Positions 17,639 to 26,790 are shown, counted from the stretch's first letter. The stretch: DNA of 64,000 nucleotides from Chloroflexota bacterium (GCA_014584575.1 JACTMP010000003.1:186001-250000), one strand, 5' to 3'. Notes: generated by a model from the letters alone, not told the origin. Translations and numbers: made by a program.

Positions 17639-19225
17639 ATGGCACAAGAGAACATTCAAATTGTTGGTGAGCTGTCACCAGCATTTACCGAAATTTTGAC
17701 CCCGGCGGCGCTGGCTTTTGTGGCGAAGCTGGAACGCACCTTTGGTGAACGGCGGCGGGAGCTGCTGCACCAGCGTGAACAGCGGCAGACGGCCATTGAC
17801 AATGGGCAGATGCCCGATTTTTTGCCCGAAACAGCGCACATTCGCCAGAGTGAATGGACAGTCGCCCCCATCCCCGCCGATTTACAAGACCGGCGCGTGG
17901 AAATCACCGGCCCGGTGGATCGCAAAATGATCATCAATGCGCTGAACTCCGGCGCAAACGTGTTCATGGCGGACTTTGAAGATTCCCATTCCCCCACCTG
18001 GCAGGCGACGATTGAAGGGCAAATGAACCTGCGCGACGCCATTCGGGGCACGATCACCTTTACCAACCCTGACGGCAAACAGTACCAACTGAATGAACAG
18101 ACGGCGACGTTGTTGGTACGGCCGCGCGGCTGGCATTTACCGGAGAAACATGTGTTGTGTGACGGCCGTGCCGTTTCCGCCTCTCTCTTTGATTTTGGCC
18201 TCTTCTTCTTCCACAATGCCCACGCCCTCATCGCCAAAGGGACGGGGCCGTATTTCTATCTGCCCAAGCTGGAAAGCCACCTGGAAGCGCGGCTGTGGAA
18301 CGATGTGTTCAATCTCGCCCAAGACGAACTGGGCATCCCACGTGGCACCATCCGCGCCACCGTCCTCATTGAAAATATCCTGGCGGCGTTTGAGATGGAC
18401 GAGATTTTGTGGGAACTGCGCGACCATTCCGCCGGGCTGAACTGCGGCCGTTGGGATTACATCTTTAGCGCCATTCGCAAATTCCGCAACCACCCGCGTT
18501 GGGTGATGCCCGACCGCGCCGACGTGACCATGACCGCCCACATGATGCGCTCCTACTCGCTGCTGCTGATTAAAACCTGCCACCGGCGCGGCATCCACGC
18601 CATGGGGGGCATGGCCGCCCAGATTCCGATCAAGAGTGACCCCGCTGCTAACGAAATTGCTCTGGGCAAGGTGCGGGCCGATAAGGAACGCGAGGCGAAA
18701 GATGGGCACGACGGCACCTGGGTGGCGCACCCCGGCCTGGTGGCTATCGCCAAAGAGCAGTTTGACCAGTACATGCCCACGCCCAATCAGATTCACCGGA
18801 AACGGGAGGATGTGCAGGTGACGGCCGTTGATTTACTCGCCGTTCCCGAAGGACACATCACCGAAGATGGGCTGCGCGTGAACCTGGATGTGGGCATTCA
18901 ATACATGGCCGCCTGGCTGGATGGCAACGGCTGTGTGCCCATCTACAACCTGATGGAAGATGCGGCCACGGCCGAAATTTCCCGCTCGCAAATCTGGCAG
19001 TGGGTACATCAGCCGGGGACAAAATTGGACGACGGCCGTACCCTCACCCCGGAATTGGTCAACAACCTCATCCCCACTGTGCTGGCAACCATCAAACAAA
19101 CCGTCGGTAGCCAGCAGTTTAACAACGGTCAATATGCACTGGCAGGTGAACTGTTCCAACAGATTGTCAATGATGATACCTTCACCGAATTTTTGACTCT
19201 GCCAGCGTATGAATTTTTGAATTAA
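17639..19225 (+). CDS. aceB: Malate synthase A
   Basis: 528 residues, the usual length of the A form. It condenses glyoxylate with acetyl-CoA to malate, the second step of the glyoxylate shunt. Signature stretches include [61 protein letters not shown] and [14 protein letters not shown] lies six bases before the ATG. It is followed after 34 bases by isocitrate lyase, so both shunt enzymes form one operon under the promoter at 17530 and the palindromic operator candidate. The shunt lets the cell grow on acetate, fatty acids or other acetyl-CoA sources. Confidence 0.97.
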   Translation: MAQENIQIVGELSPAFTEILTPAALAFVAKLERTFGERRRELLHQREQRQTAIDNGQMPDFLPETAHIRQSEWTVAPIPADLQDRRVEITGPVDRKMIINALNSGANVFMADFEDSHSPTWQATIEGQMNLRDAIRGTITFTNPDGKQYQLNEQTATLLVRPRGWHLPEKHVLCDGRAVSASLFDFGLFFFHNAHALIAKGTGPYFYLPKLESHLEARLWNDVFNLAQDELGIPRGTIRATVLIENILAAFEMDEILWELRDHSAGLNCGRWDYIFSAIRKFRNHPRWVMPDRADVTMTAHMMRSYSLLLIKTCHRRGIHAMGGMAAQIPIKSDPAANEIALGKVRADKEREAKDGHDGTWVAHPGLVAIAKEQFDQYMPTPNQIHRKREDVQVTAVDLLAVPEGHITEDGLRVNLDVGIQYMAAWLDGNGCVPIYNLMEDAATAEISRSQIWQWVHQPGTKLDDGRTLTPELVNNLIPTVLATIKQTVGSQQFNNGQYALAGELFQQIVNDDTFTEFLTLPAYEFLN

Positions 19226-19259
19226 ATACCCAATTACCCACACCTGGAGGAATGTTCTC

Positions 19260-20609
19260 ATGTTAAAACAATACGATGTGAAACAAATGGAAGAAAGCTG
19301 GAAATATGATAAGCGGTGGCAAGGGATTGCACGGCCGTACAGCGGCTACGATGTGTCCCGATTGCGCGGCACCATTGTCATTGAGCATACCCTGGCCCGC
19401 ATGGGCGCGGAACGGCTGTGGCAGTTGCTCCAAAAAGAGCCTTATGTAAACTCTCTCGGCGCGCAGACGGGCAACCAGGCCGTGCAAATGGTGCAGGCGG
19501 GGCTGAAAGCCATCTACCTCAGTGGCTGGCAGGTGGCGGCCGACGCCAACCTGGCCGGGCAAACCTACCCTGACCAGAGCCTCTACCCGGCCGACAGCGC
19601 CCCCAATCTGGCCCGCCGCATCAATGCTGCCCTGCAACGCGCCGACCAGATTTACCACATGGACGGCAAAAATGGTATCTACTGGTACGCGCCCATCGTT
19701 GCCGATGCCGAATCCGGTTTTGGCGGCAATTTGAACGCCTACGAATTGATGAAGATGATGATTGAAGCCGGCGTGGCCGGGGTGCATTTTGAAGATCAGT
19801 TGTCATCGGCCAAAAAGTGCGGGCACATGGGCGGCAAGGTGTTGGTGCCCACCCGCGAATTTATCCAAAAACTGGTGGCGGCGCGGCTGGCGGCCGACGT
19901 GATGGGCGTGCCCACCGTTCTTATCGCCCGCACCGACGCCGATTCGGCGCAGTTGATCACCAGCGATGTTGACCCGGTAGACCAGCCTTTCATCATCCCC
20001 GGTGAACGCACCCACGAAGGGTTCTACCGCATCACCGGCGGCATTGACATGGCGATTGCGCGCGGTCTGGCCTATGCGCCTTATGCCGACCTGATCTGGT
20101 GCGAGACCTCCACGCCTGACCTGGACGAAGCGCGGCAGTTTGCCGAAGCCATTCACGCCCAATTCCCCGGCAAGATGCTGGCCTACAACTGCTCGCCTTC
20201 CTTTAACTGGAAGCTGAAACTGGACGAAAAGACGATTGCCAATTTCCAGAAGGAGTTGGGCGAGATGGGGTACAAATTCCAGTTTGTGACGCTGGCCGGT
20301 TTCCATTCGCTGAACGCCAGCATGTTTGAACTGGCGCAGGCATACAAGGCAGAGGGCATGGCCGGTTACTCCCGTCTGCAAGAGAAGGAATTTGCCATGG
20401 AGAAAGAGGGCTTCCGGGCCATCAAACACCAGAGTTTTGTGGGCGTGGGTTATTTTGATGAGATTCAGCAGGTGGTGACGGGTGGCCTGGCTTCTACGGC
20501 GGCGCTGAAAGGCTCGACGGAGGAGGCGCAGTTTAACCAGGTGTTTGTGCCGCAGACGGCAGTCGTGCCGCCGACGGCCGTGCCGCAGGCGGCGGCGGTG
20601 GGGGATTGA
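19260..20609 (+). CDS. aceA: Isocitrate lyase
   Basis: 449 residues. It cleaves isocitrate to succinate and glyoxylate. The family signature KKCGHMGGK carries the catalytic C187. Other conserved parts are [55 protein letters not shown] and [15 protein letters not shown] precedes the ATG. The C-terminal 20 residues are a low-complexity Val/Pro/Ala tail ([13 protein letters not shown]) partly coded by an ACGGCCGT octamer, which looks like a non-essential extension. The operon ends at the hairpin at 20644-20679. Confidence 0.97.
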   Translation: MLKQYDVKQMEESWKYDKRWQGIARPYSGYDVSRLRGTIVIEHTLARMGAERLWQLLQKEPYVNSLGAQTGNQAVQMVQAGLKAIYLSGWQVAADANLAGQTYPDQSLYPADSAPNLARRINAALQRADQIYHMDGKNGIYWYAPIVADAESGFGGNLNAYELMKMMIEAGVAGVHFEDQLSSAKKCGHMGGKVLVPTREFIQKLVAARLAADVMGVPTVLIARTDADSAQLITSDVDPVDQPFIIPGERTHEGFYRITGGIDMAIARGLAYAPYADLIWCETSTPDLDEARQFAEAIHAQFPGKMLAYNCSPSFNWKLKLDEKTIANFQKELGEMGYKFQFVTLAGFHSLNASMFELAQAYKAEGMAGYSRLQEKEFAMEKEGFRAIKHQSFVGVGYFDEIQQVVTGGLASTAALKGSTEEAQFNQVFVPQTAVVPPTAVPQAAAVGD

Positions 20610-20643
20610 TACGTAAATCGTAAATCATAATCCGTAATCCGAG

Positions 20644-20679
20644 AGAGACGGCCGTGCGGGGGTACGGCCGTCTCTTTTT
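20644..20679 (+). terminator. Rho-independent terminator after isocitrate lyase
   Basis: A 12-bp perfect stem (AGAGACGGCCGT at 20644-20655 with ACGGCCGTCTCT at 20664-20675), an eight-base loop and a T-run. Each arm contains one copy of the window's abundant octamer. Confidence 0.9.
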
Positions 20680-20680
20680 C

Positions 20681-20689
20681 TGTTATAAT
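20681..20689 (+). promoter_or_regulatory. Extended -10 promoter for the second TA pair
   Basis: TGTTATAAT is a perfect extended -10 element directly after the terminator. There is no good -35 box, as expected when the -10 is extended. The antitoxin ATG is 43 bases downstream. Confidence 0.6.
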
Positions 20690-20731
20690 GCCGCCATGGT
20701 AGCACTTAAATGGTGAATCGAGGGCAATAGC

Positions 20732-20968
20732 ATGTCTACAACGATTACAATTCCGAATGTCCAGCTAACCATAGATCAATTGGTAGCTGTTGTGCGCCAC
20801 CTGGAACCGGATGATCGGGCAAAAGTGGCGCAAGCATTGCTGGCTGATGAAATGGATACGAAGCTCACGCAACTGATCAAGCGATTGGCAAATAAAACCC
20901 CTGTAATTGACATCACGGATGAAGACATTAACGAAGAAGTCAGGGCAGTCCGCCGCCAACATCACTAA
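20732..20968 (+). CDS. Antitoxin-like protein of a PIN toxin pair
   Basis: 78 residues. GAGGG lies seven bases before the ATG. The protein has a short beta strand start (TTITIPNVQLTIDQLVAVV), a helix-rich middle (EPDDRAKVAQALLADEMDTKL) and an acidic tail (DITDEDINEEVRAVR). It is small and sits six bases upstream of a PIN toxin, which is the usual antitoxin position. No DNA-binding domain can be named with confidence, so the call rests mainly on context. Confidence 0.65.
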   Translation: MSTTITIPNVQLTIDQLVAVVRHLEPDDRAKVAQALLADEMDTKLTQLIKRLANKTPVIDITDEDINEEVRAVRRQHH

Positions 20969-20974
20969 CTCACC

Positions 20975-21367
20975 ATGCTGCGTGTTGTCGTTGACACAAA
21001 CATTTGGATTCGCGCTCTTTTAGGTGGCCCCGGTACCCTCCCTGTTCTAGTTGCTTTTCAAGAAGGCAAGTTTACAGTCATTATCAGCGATCCCTTGCTC
21101 GAAGAATTGAGAGAAGTTGCCCAACGTCCCCGCTTGAAAAAACGAATTGACCCAGTAGATGCCAGCGAATTAATGGAGATATTAGCCTGGGATGGAGAAC
21201 TCGTTGAGCTACAAACCATTCCGCCACGTTGCCGCGACCCCAAAGATCATCCGGTGTTGGCAACAGCCATTGATGGGAAAGCGGATGTTATCATCACAGC
21301 TGATGATGATTTACGGGCTGATGACGAACTTCGTGACGCGATGGCTCAGTACGGTGTGCAGCTCTGA
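20975..21367 (+). CDS. PIN-family toxin (putative toxin of TA system)
   Basis: 130 residues. The start VVVDTNIWIRALLGG places the first catalytic Asp at residue 7. SDPLLEELREVAQRP provides the conserved Glu, RDPKDHPVLATAI the next acidic pair, and VIITADDDL the last. This matches the PIN family often annotated as a TA toxin component, distinct from the VapC at 12566. It should be a metal-dependent ribonuclease. It is co-transcribed with the small protein upstream. Confidence 0.82.
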   Translation: MLRVVVDTNIWIRALLGGPGTLPVLVAFQEGKFTVIISDPLLEELREVAQRPRLKKRIDPVDASELMEILAWDGELVELQTIPPRCRDPKDHPVLATAIDGKADVIITADDDLRADDELRDAMAQYGVQL

Positions 21368-21425
21368 GGGAAGATGATGGTCACAAAATCGGCCAGGCGT
21401 CCAAGACCTCACCCTGACAGGACAT

Positions 21426-22235
21426 ATGCGAGAGATCATGTATAACCAGAGCAGCATTTTCATTGTTACCGTTCTCTTTATCACCCTGGTTTTTGCCATG
21501 GAAGTGGGCTACCGGATGGGCCGCCGCACGCAAGCTCGCACCGATGCAGAGGCCAAATCACACATCAATGCCATTCAAGCTTCGCTGCTGGGGGTGCTGG
21601 CGCTGATGCTTGGCTTTACGTTCTCCCTTTCCTTGCAGCGGTATGACAGCCGCAGTCTGGCGGTGGTGGATGAGGCCAATGCCATCGGCACTGCTTATCT
21701 GCGTTCCCACCTGTTGCCGCCGCCTGTGCGGGGCGAAGTGCAGCGGATGCTGCGCGATTATGTGGATGTGCGTGTGGAGGAGAGTATGGTGCCTTTATCC
21801 GATGAGGCAAAACGACGCCTATTGTTGGCACAAGCCGCGCAGAACCAGGATGACCTGTGGCGCTATGCCGTGCAGGCCGTTGCCGAAGATGATCGCCCCA
21901 CTACCACCGGTTTGTTCATCCAATCGCTCAACGAGCTGATTGATTCTTATGGCCGCCGCAACGCCGCCCTGAACCGGCATATTCCGGAAATTGTCCTGTT
22001 TCTTTTATTTGGCACGTTCATTATGACCTGGGGAATTGTGGGGTATGGGGCCGGGGTGACAGGGCATCGCCCCCCTTTTGTAGCCTACATTATGCTCTTG
22101 TTGGTAGTTCTCCTCATCCTGATTATTATTGACTTAGACCGCCCCCGGCGGGGTCTGATCGAAATTAACCACACCAGCCTGACGGAGTTGCAAAGCGCCA
22201 TTCAGGCTGCGCAAGATGAGGGCGGTCAGGAGTAA
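21426..22235 (+). CDS. DUF4239/bestrophin-like membrane protein
   Basis: 269 residues with four likely membrane helices: about 8-28, 50-70, 188-208 and 215-237. The pair after the second helix (LSLQRYDSRSLAVVDEANAIGTAYLRSHLLP) matches the DUF4239 pattern, whose members resemble bestrophin channels. The soluble middle is helical. A possible ion channel role is inference. An in-frame ATG at 21438 is an alternative start with GAGAG upstream. No functional partner is evident nearby. Confidence 0.68.
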   Translation: MREIMYNQSSIFIVTVLFITLVFAMEVGYRMGRRTQARTDAEAKSHINAIQASLLGVLALMLGFTFSLSLQRYDSRSLAVVDEANAIGTAYLRSHLLPPPVRGEVQRMLRDYVDVRVEESMVPLSDEAKRRLLLAQAAQNQDDLWRYAVQAVAEDDRPTTTGLFIQSLNELIDSYGRRNAALNRHIPEIVLFLLFGTFIMTWGIVGYGAGVTGHRPPFVAYIMLLLVVLLILIIIDLDRPRRGLIEINHTSLTELQSAIQAAQDEGGQE

Positions 22236-22303
22236 GGGGGTACGGCCGTCTCTGTTTTGTGGTATCGTGGACAGACGGACTGCCTAGCCATCAAGGGGGA
22301 AAG

Positions 22304-22729
22304 ATGAACCAACAACTAAAGGCGAAACTGGAGCGGTCATTCCAACTGACACACGACCTTGTGTCCCATCTCGATGAGGAGTTCCTGGGTCTGGATTTAC
22401 CAGGTTTGCCATCCAATCGAATTTCCGGCCAGCTTTGGTGCATTGTCGGTGCCCGCGAAAGTTATCTCAAGGCCATCGAGGCGGGTGGTTGGGAAGGTTT
22501 TGCGTGCAGCCTTACTTCGCCGCAAGCGAAACAGTCGGTACTTGCCGCCTTAGAAGCAACGCACAATCGTTTGGGCGAAATCGGCTTTGCGGATTTCACC
22601 GATACGCAAGTTGCTCTGGCCTTTGATCTGCTGGAACACGAAGTACAGCATCATGGGCAGCTTATTCGGTTTGTCTATGGGAATGGGCTGACATTCCCGG
22701 AGAGTTGGCACAAACGTTACACGGTATAG
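22304..22729 (+). CDS. DinB-like (metal-binding four-helix) protein
   Basis: 141 residues from the ATG at 22304, which has GGGGGAAAG just upstream. An upstream GTG frame adds 15 residues with no support. The protein is helical, with LWCIVGARESYLKAIEAGGW and LLEHEVQHHGQLIRFVYGNG. The late HxxxHHxQ cluster and C-terminal FPESWHKRYTV fit the DinB/YfiT superfamily, which binds a divalent metal with three histidines and includes thiol transferases. The first metal histidine is not obvious, so activity is uncertain. Confidence 0.7.
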   Translation: MNQQLKAKLERSFQLTHDLVSHLDEEFLGLDLPGLPSNRISGQLWCIVGARESYLKAIEAGGWEGFACSLTSPQAKQSVLAALEATHNRLGEIGFADFTDTQVALAFDLLEHEVQHHGQLIRFVYGNGLTFPESWHKRYTV

Positions 22730-22793
22730 TGTGCCGCGATCCTTTCCTCTCTGGCCGCACGGCCGTTCAAAACAAAGCGGCCACACTATTTTG
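22726..22793 (+). terminator. Hairpin terminator after the DinB-like gene
   Basis: TAGTGTGCCGC (about 22727-22737) pairs with GCGGCCACACTA (about 22777-22788) with one bulge, followed by TTTT. The stop codon TAG lies in the left arm. An inner GGCCGCACGGCC stretch contains an ACGGCCGT octamer. Confidence 0.6.
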
Positions 22794-22827
22794 GAAGAAC
22801 CTGTGGCGATTACACAACTCTATTCCC

Positions 22828-22836
22828 TGTTATAAT
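22828..22836 (+). promoter_or_regulatory. Extended -10 promoter before the Nfu_N-like gene
   Basis: TGTTATAAT, the same nine bases as at 20681-20689. A weak TTACAC lies 15 bases upstream. The gene's ATG is 32 bases downstream of the box. Confidence 0.55.
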
Positions 22837-22867
22837 TCGCGGTAAAACTGGCAATGGAGTGGACAGT

Positions 22868-23146
22868 ATGTCGGAATATATTGAAATTGAGACGGAACTG
22901 AGCGATGACGGCCGTCATCTGCACATTCACACCAATCTCAAACTGGCTGAAGGGGAGCCAGAATTGTACTCATCAGTCACGGCAATGGAGGAGGGGTCGC
23001 CGGTAGCCCAGGCGTTGGCGGTGATTGAAGGGATCGCCACGCTGCACATTGACGGCCGTGACCTCACCCTCACTCGCACCCCAGACATTGACTGGCACAT
23101 CATCGTGGCCGATGTGTCGGCGGCGCTGAAAGACTTTTTTTTGTAA
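22868..23146 (+). CDS. Nfu/NifU N-terminal-domain protein
   Basis: 92 residues from the ATG at 22868 (TGGAG upstream). It starts MSEYIEIETELSDDG. The segment GSPVAQALAVIEGIATLHIDGRDLTLT followed by DWHIIVADVSAALKDFF fits the N-terminal domain of Nfu proteins (usual pattern SPLA..LF.I.GV..V.i..D.iTVt, then W). The Cys-containing C-terminal NifU domain is absent, so it cannot assemble an Fe-S cluster itself. Stand-alone Nfu_N proteins are of unknown function. It may help iron-sulfur target binding (inference). Confidence 0.75.
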   Translation: MSEYIEIETELSDDGRHLHIHTNLKLAEGEPELYSSVTAMEEGSPVAQALAVIEGIATLHIDGRDLTLTRTPDIDWHIIVADVSAALKDFFL

Positions 23147-23198
23147 TTGAGTAATCAGGTAATTACCCAATTACCCAATTACGTAATCACCCAACTAC
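23147..23198. repeat. Phrase repeat, TTACCCAA family, against the MFS start
   Basis: Repeated GGTAATTACCCAATTACCCAATTACG-type phrases fill the entire gap between the Nfu_N-like stop and the MFS start codon. Related phrases are at 19226-19240 and 54944-55008. They leave no room for a normal ribosome binding site. Confidence 0.8.
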
Positions 23199-24770
23199 GT
23201 GCCCCCCAACACACCCTCACACCGTCGTTCCCCTGCTGTTATCCTGGCCGTTGTTGCCTTTGGCGTGTTTATTGCCGCCGATGATCTCACCGTAGTGTCC
23301 ACCATGCTGCGGCAGATTATCTTTGACCTGGAAATCCCGCTGCCGGATGAGCTAAACCGGGCGGCCTGGATCGTCAACGCTTACCTGATTGCCTATGTAG
23401 TGGTGATGCCTTTTGTGGGGCGGCTGAGCGATCTGGTGGGGCGGCGGGCGGTGTATGTGGGGGCGCTGGTTTTGTTTATGATTGGTTCCATCTGGCTGCC
23501 ATTGGCCGATTCCCTAAATGCCTTTATTGCCGGGCGGGTGCTGACGGCGTTGGGCGGCGGGGCTATGGTACCGGTGGCCATGGCGGTGGTGGGTGATGTG
23601 TATGCGCCGGAACGACGAGCCAGGTCGTTGGGCACATTGGGAGCGGTAGATACGGCGGGCTGGGTGTGGGGGCCGCTCTATGGTGCGTTTTTGATCAGGT
23701 ATTTAAGCTGGCAATGGCAGTTTTACCTGAATGTGCCGTTGAGCCTGCTGGCACTGGCGCTGGCCTGGTGGGCGCTGGCTGACCTGCCCAAGCCGCTGTA
23801 TCGGGCGCGGATAGATTGGGCGGGCACGGCCGTGCTCACCATCTGCCTCATTGCCCTGAATGTGGCTCTGCTGGGCAGCGGCGATGTGCAGGCCGCCGGC
23901 AGCTTTGCCGCCCTCAACGACCCACAACCGATTAACACCACCTTCTTTTACGCCCTGGCGGCGGTAACGTTTGGCCTGTTTATCTGGATTGAATGGCGAC
24001 TCGGCCGTCTTAATGTTCTCACCCCTTCACCCCCTCACCCCCTCACCCCACCTCTTATAGACCTCTCCCTCTTCCGCCGCCCCAACTTTAGCCCGGCGGT
24101 GCTGATCAATTTTCTGGTGGGTTTCATTTTGATTATTGCCATGGTCAATGTGCCGCTGCTGGTGAATGTGTTGGAATTTGAGCCACAGCAGGCGGCCGTG
24201 GTTAGCGGCTTTTTGCTGAGCGGTATGACGCTGGCGATGGCGGTGATGGCGTATGTGGGCGGGCGGGGGACGGAGCGGTGGGGGTATCGGCCGGTCACGG
24301 CCGTGGGCCTATTGCTGTGCGCCGTTGGTTTTGGCCTGATGGGGTGGACGTGGTCGGTGGCGACGGCCTATGAGCAGATGGCCTGGCAGCTCGTCATCGT
24401 GGGCATGGGGTTTGGACTGGTGATCGCGCCGGTGGGTACGGCCGTGATCAATGCTGCCCCGGCTACCGAACGGGGCGTAGCCGCCAGCCTGGTGATCGTG
24501 CTGCGGCTGATGGGCATGAGTGTGGGGCTGGCCGGGCTGACGGCCTGGGGGCTGCACCGTTTTCACCTGCTGCGCCGCACCATTGAGCTGCCCAATCTGC
24601 CGTTAAGCGACCCGGTTTACCAGCAGGCGCTGACGGATGGGTTGATGCGGGTGACGGTAGCGGTGTTGGCGGAGACATTTCTGGTATCGGCGTTGGTGGC
24701 CTTTGGCGCGCTGGTGGTGGCCTGGTGGTTAAAAGGGGGGCACGGCCGTGACGGAGCTAAAAGCCTCTGA
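23199..24770 (+). CDS. MFS drug/proton antiporter, DHA2-like (14 TM)
   Basis: 523 residues with about 14 membrane helices. The DHA2 (EmrB/QacA) pattern is visible: the N-terminal FIAADDLTVVSTML, motif A GRLSDLVGRRAVY, GGGAMVPVAMAVVGDVYAPERRARSLG near motif C, and a cytoplasmic Pro-rich loop (LTPSPPHPLTPP). It probably exports small hydrophobic or cationic compounds using the proton gradient. The GTG at 23199 directly follows a phrase repeat with no Shine-Dalgarno sequence, so the true start is uncertain and could be slightly internal. The stop codon overlaps the first base pairs of the composite repeat at 24769. Confidence 0.87.
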   Translation: MPPNTPSHRRSPAVILAVVAFGVFIAADDLTVVSTMLRQIIFDLEIPLPDELNRAAWIVNAYLIAYVVVMPFVGRLSDLVGRRAVYVGALVLFMIGSIWLPLADSLNAFIAGRVLTALGGGAMVPVAMAVVGDVYAPERRARSLGTLGAVDTAGWVWGPLYGAFLIRYLSWQWQFYLNVPLSLLALALAWWALADLPKPLYRARIDWAGTAVLTICLIALNVALLGSGDVQAAGSFAALNDPQPINTTFFYALAAVTFGLFIWIEWRLGRLNVLTPSPPHPLTPPLIDLSLFRRPNFSPAVLINFLVGFILIIAMVNVPLLVNVLEFEPQQAAVVSGFLLSGMTLAMAVMAYVGGRGTERWGYRPVTAVGLLLCAVGFGLMGWTWSVATAYEQMAWQLVIVGMGFGLVIAPVGTAVINAAPATERGVAASLVIVLRLMGMSVGLAGLTAWGLHRFHLLRRTIELPNLPLSDPVYQQALTDGLMRVTVAVLAETFLVSALVAFGALVVAWWLKGGHGRDGAKSL

Positions 24771-24917
24771 ATGAATTCATAGGCTGGTACAAAAAACGTG
24801 CTGATGACCATTAACTTTTTCTTTCGATAATAAACCCTACAAAGGGCAAAGCCGACCTTCGTCGGCTATTACCAGACCGCGAAGGCGGTCTTTGCTGGCG
24901 TAGCCGCGAATTCATTC
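24769..24917. repeat. Composite repeat: inverted ends with two internal hairpins
   Basis: Ends are GAATGAATTC (24769-24778) and GAATTCATTC (24908-24917), exact complements. Inside are GCCGAC-CTTC-GTCGGC (24851-24866) and GACCGC-GAAG-GCGGTC (24875-24890) hairpins, plus CTTTCGATAATAAA (24821-24834), which recurs near 48.8-49.0 kb. No coding potential. The hairpins may also terminate the MFS transcript. Confidence 0.65.
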
Positions 24918-25011
24918 GCCGGGCGTGGATTACTGAGAATTGCTATATCTTTGCCCGCAAGCCAGTTTGACGGGATAATTGGCGCCAGCTTTGGGACAAG
25001 GAGAAAGGGTT

Positions 25012-25632
25012 ATGAGTGATGGTGATATACCGCAAGAAGAAAATGTAGACACGGCCGTGCCGCCCGTAAGCGAGGCCGATGCCGAATTGTTAGCCCGTAA
25101 AAAAGAGCTATTGGCCGAGCTAGACGAATTAGTGTCTGAACTGCGAGCGGCCATTCCCCAGGCAGGCGCCGATGCCTATTCACCCATGTTTTTCCTTTCG
25201 TACATCCGCTCCGGGATAAACCGGCTGGCCCCCGATGTGCAGTTGGGCATTCTAGAAAGTTTTGAGGATATGACCACCGAAGATTTGATGGACATTGACA
25301 CCTGGAAGGGCATGGCGTATATGGCCGGTTATTCGGCGCGGTTCCAGGCCGGGCAGTTGAAGGATAAGATGAATGAAACGCTGCCCACCCCCCTGCAACC
25401 GGATACCACCATCAATCTGGTGAAACAGGTGCTAGACAAATTTACGCCGGAGATTGCCAAAAACATCATGGAGATGCTGCAAGGGGCCACGCGCGAGGAT
25501 TTGATGGATGTGGAAACCTGGAAGGGAGTTTGGGCGATGCTCAACTATTCGTTGCAATTCCAGGTGAACCAGATGCGCGACCGGGTGATGGGGGAGGTTG
25601 AGGAAGACGACGGGGAAGAGATAGAGATATAA
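25012..25632 (+). CDS. Unknown protein with an internal duplication
   Basis: 206 residues from the ATG at 25012 (AGGAGAAAGGG upstream). I do not recognise the family. A coiled-coil-like segment (LLARKKELLAELDELVSEL) is followed by two copies of a unit of about 42 residues. Copy 1 has FEDMTTEDLMDIDTWKGMAY and copy 2 has LQGATREDLMDVETWKGVWA, each followed by a helix ending RFQAGQLKDKM or QFQVNQMRDRV. The tail is very acidic (EVEEDDGEEIEI). There is no signal peptide or membrane segment. It looks like a cytoplasmic helical scaffold protein. It lies alone before the pseudaminic acid genes, from which it is separated by about 180 bases. Confidence 0.8.
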   Translation: MSDGDIPQEENVDTAVPPVSEADAELLARKKELLAELDELVSELRAAIPQAGADAYSPMFFLSYIRSGINRLAPDVQLGILESFEDMTTEDLMDIDTWKGMAYMAGYSARFQAGQLKDKMNETLPTPLQPDTTINLVKQVLDKFTPEIAKNIMEMLQGATREDLMDVETWKGVWAMLNYSLQFQVNQMRDRVMGEVEEDDGEEIEI

Positions 25633-25815
25633 GACGAAATTTCGCAATTTTGCTGTAACACGATTTTCAGGGATTGATACAGGGAAACGGGCCGACTCTA
25701 TCTTTGCAAGAATACCGAAAGGTGCCGGCTTTGAATTCAGCGCATAATTGGGTGTGGTTGCACCCGAGTTAAGAGCGTTTACAAAACAACTAGAATGATG
25801 ACAAGAGGGTTTGTT

Positions 25816-26790
25816 ATGAATTGGCAAGAGCAGGTTGTATTGATAACCGGTGGGACTGGCTCTTTTGGTAAGAAATTTACTGAAGTGATGCTGCAAGCGT
25901 ACCACCCTAAAAAGCTGATCATCTTTAGCCGGGATGAATTGAAGCAACATGAAATGCGCACCGGTGGTTTTGACCACCCATCCTTACGATATTTTATCGG
26001 CGATGTTCGGGATGAGGCGCGCCTGCGCCGGGCCATGCAGGGTGTGGATGTGGTGGTTCATGCGGCGGCCTTGAAACAGGTGCCGGCCTGTGAATACAAC
26101 CCTATTGAAGCAGTAATGACCAATGTGATGGGGGCCAAAAACGTGATTGAGGCGGCCCTGGATGGCGGTGTGCAAAAAGTATTGGCGATGAGTACCGATA
26201 AAGCAACGGCGCCGGTGAATCTGTATGGCGCGACGAAACTGGTGGCCGAAAAGTTGTTTGTGCAGGCCAACTCCTACAGCGGGCAGGACGGAACGCGCTT
26301 TGCCTGTGTGCGGTATGGCAATGTGGTGGGCAGCCGGGGTAGTGTCATCCCCCTTTTCCGCCAACAGCGCCCCAGCGGCAAGATTACCATTACCGATGAA
26401 CGCATGACGCGCTTCTGGATCACATTGGAGCAGGGGGTGCGTTTTGTCATTTCTTCTATCGAGATGATGCATGGGGGGGAAGTGTTTATTCCCAAAATCC
26501 CCAGTATGAACATTATGGACCTGGCGCGGCTTATGGCGCCGGAATGTGAGATTGAAATGATAGGCATCCGGCCAGGAGAAAAGCTGCACGAATCTATGAT
26601 TTCGGTGGATGAAGCGCGGCAATCGGTGGAACTGGCGGATCGTTTTGTGATCCAGCCGGCGCATCCGTGGTGGGCGCAAGACAATTGGGAAGAAGGTGAG
26701 TTGTTGCCCGAAGGCTTCTCCTACAGCAGTGACACGAATAGTGAGTGGCTGGCGCCGGCGGCGCTGCAAAGGATGATTGATGAAAACTAA
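25816..26790 (+). CDS. pseB: UDP-GlcNAc 4,6-dehydratase (inverting), PseB
   Basis: 324 residues from ATG 25816, which has AGAGGG upstream. It performs the first step of pseudaminic acid synthesis, converting UDP-GlcNAc to the 4-keto-6-deoxy-L-altro sugar with NADP bound. Visible are the Rossmann motif TGGTGSFG, the catalytic stretch MSTDKATAPVNLYGATK (D, K and Y of this dehydratase type), HAAALKQVPACEYNP and ERMTRFWITLEQGV. The short soluble form without membrane helices is PseB-like rather than the long PglF/WbpM type. It overlaps pseC by 11 bases, starting a cluster that contains all six pathway enzymes. Confidence 0.95.
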   Translation: MNWQEQVVLITGGTGSFGKKFTEVMLQAYHPKKLIIFSRDELKQHEMRTGGFDHPSLRYFIGDVRDEARLRRAMQGVDVVVHAAALKQVPACEYNPIEAVMTNVMGAKNVIEAALDGGVQKVLAMSTDKATAPVNLYGATKLVAEKLFVQANSYSGQDGTRFACVRYGNVVGSRGSVIPLFRQQRPSGKITITDERMTRFWITLEQGVRFVISSIEMMHGGEVFIPKIPSMNIMDLARLMAPECEIEMIGIRPGEKLHESMISVDEARQSVELADRFVIQPAHPWWAQDNWEEGELLPEGFSYSSDTNSEWLAPAALQRMIDEN

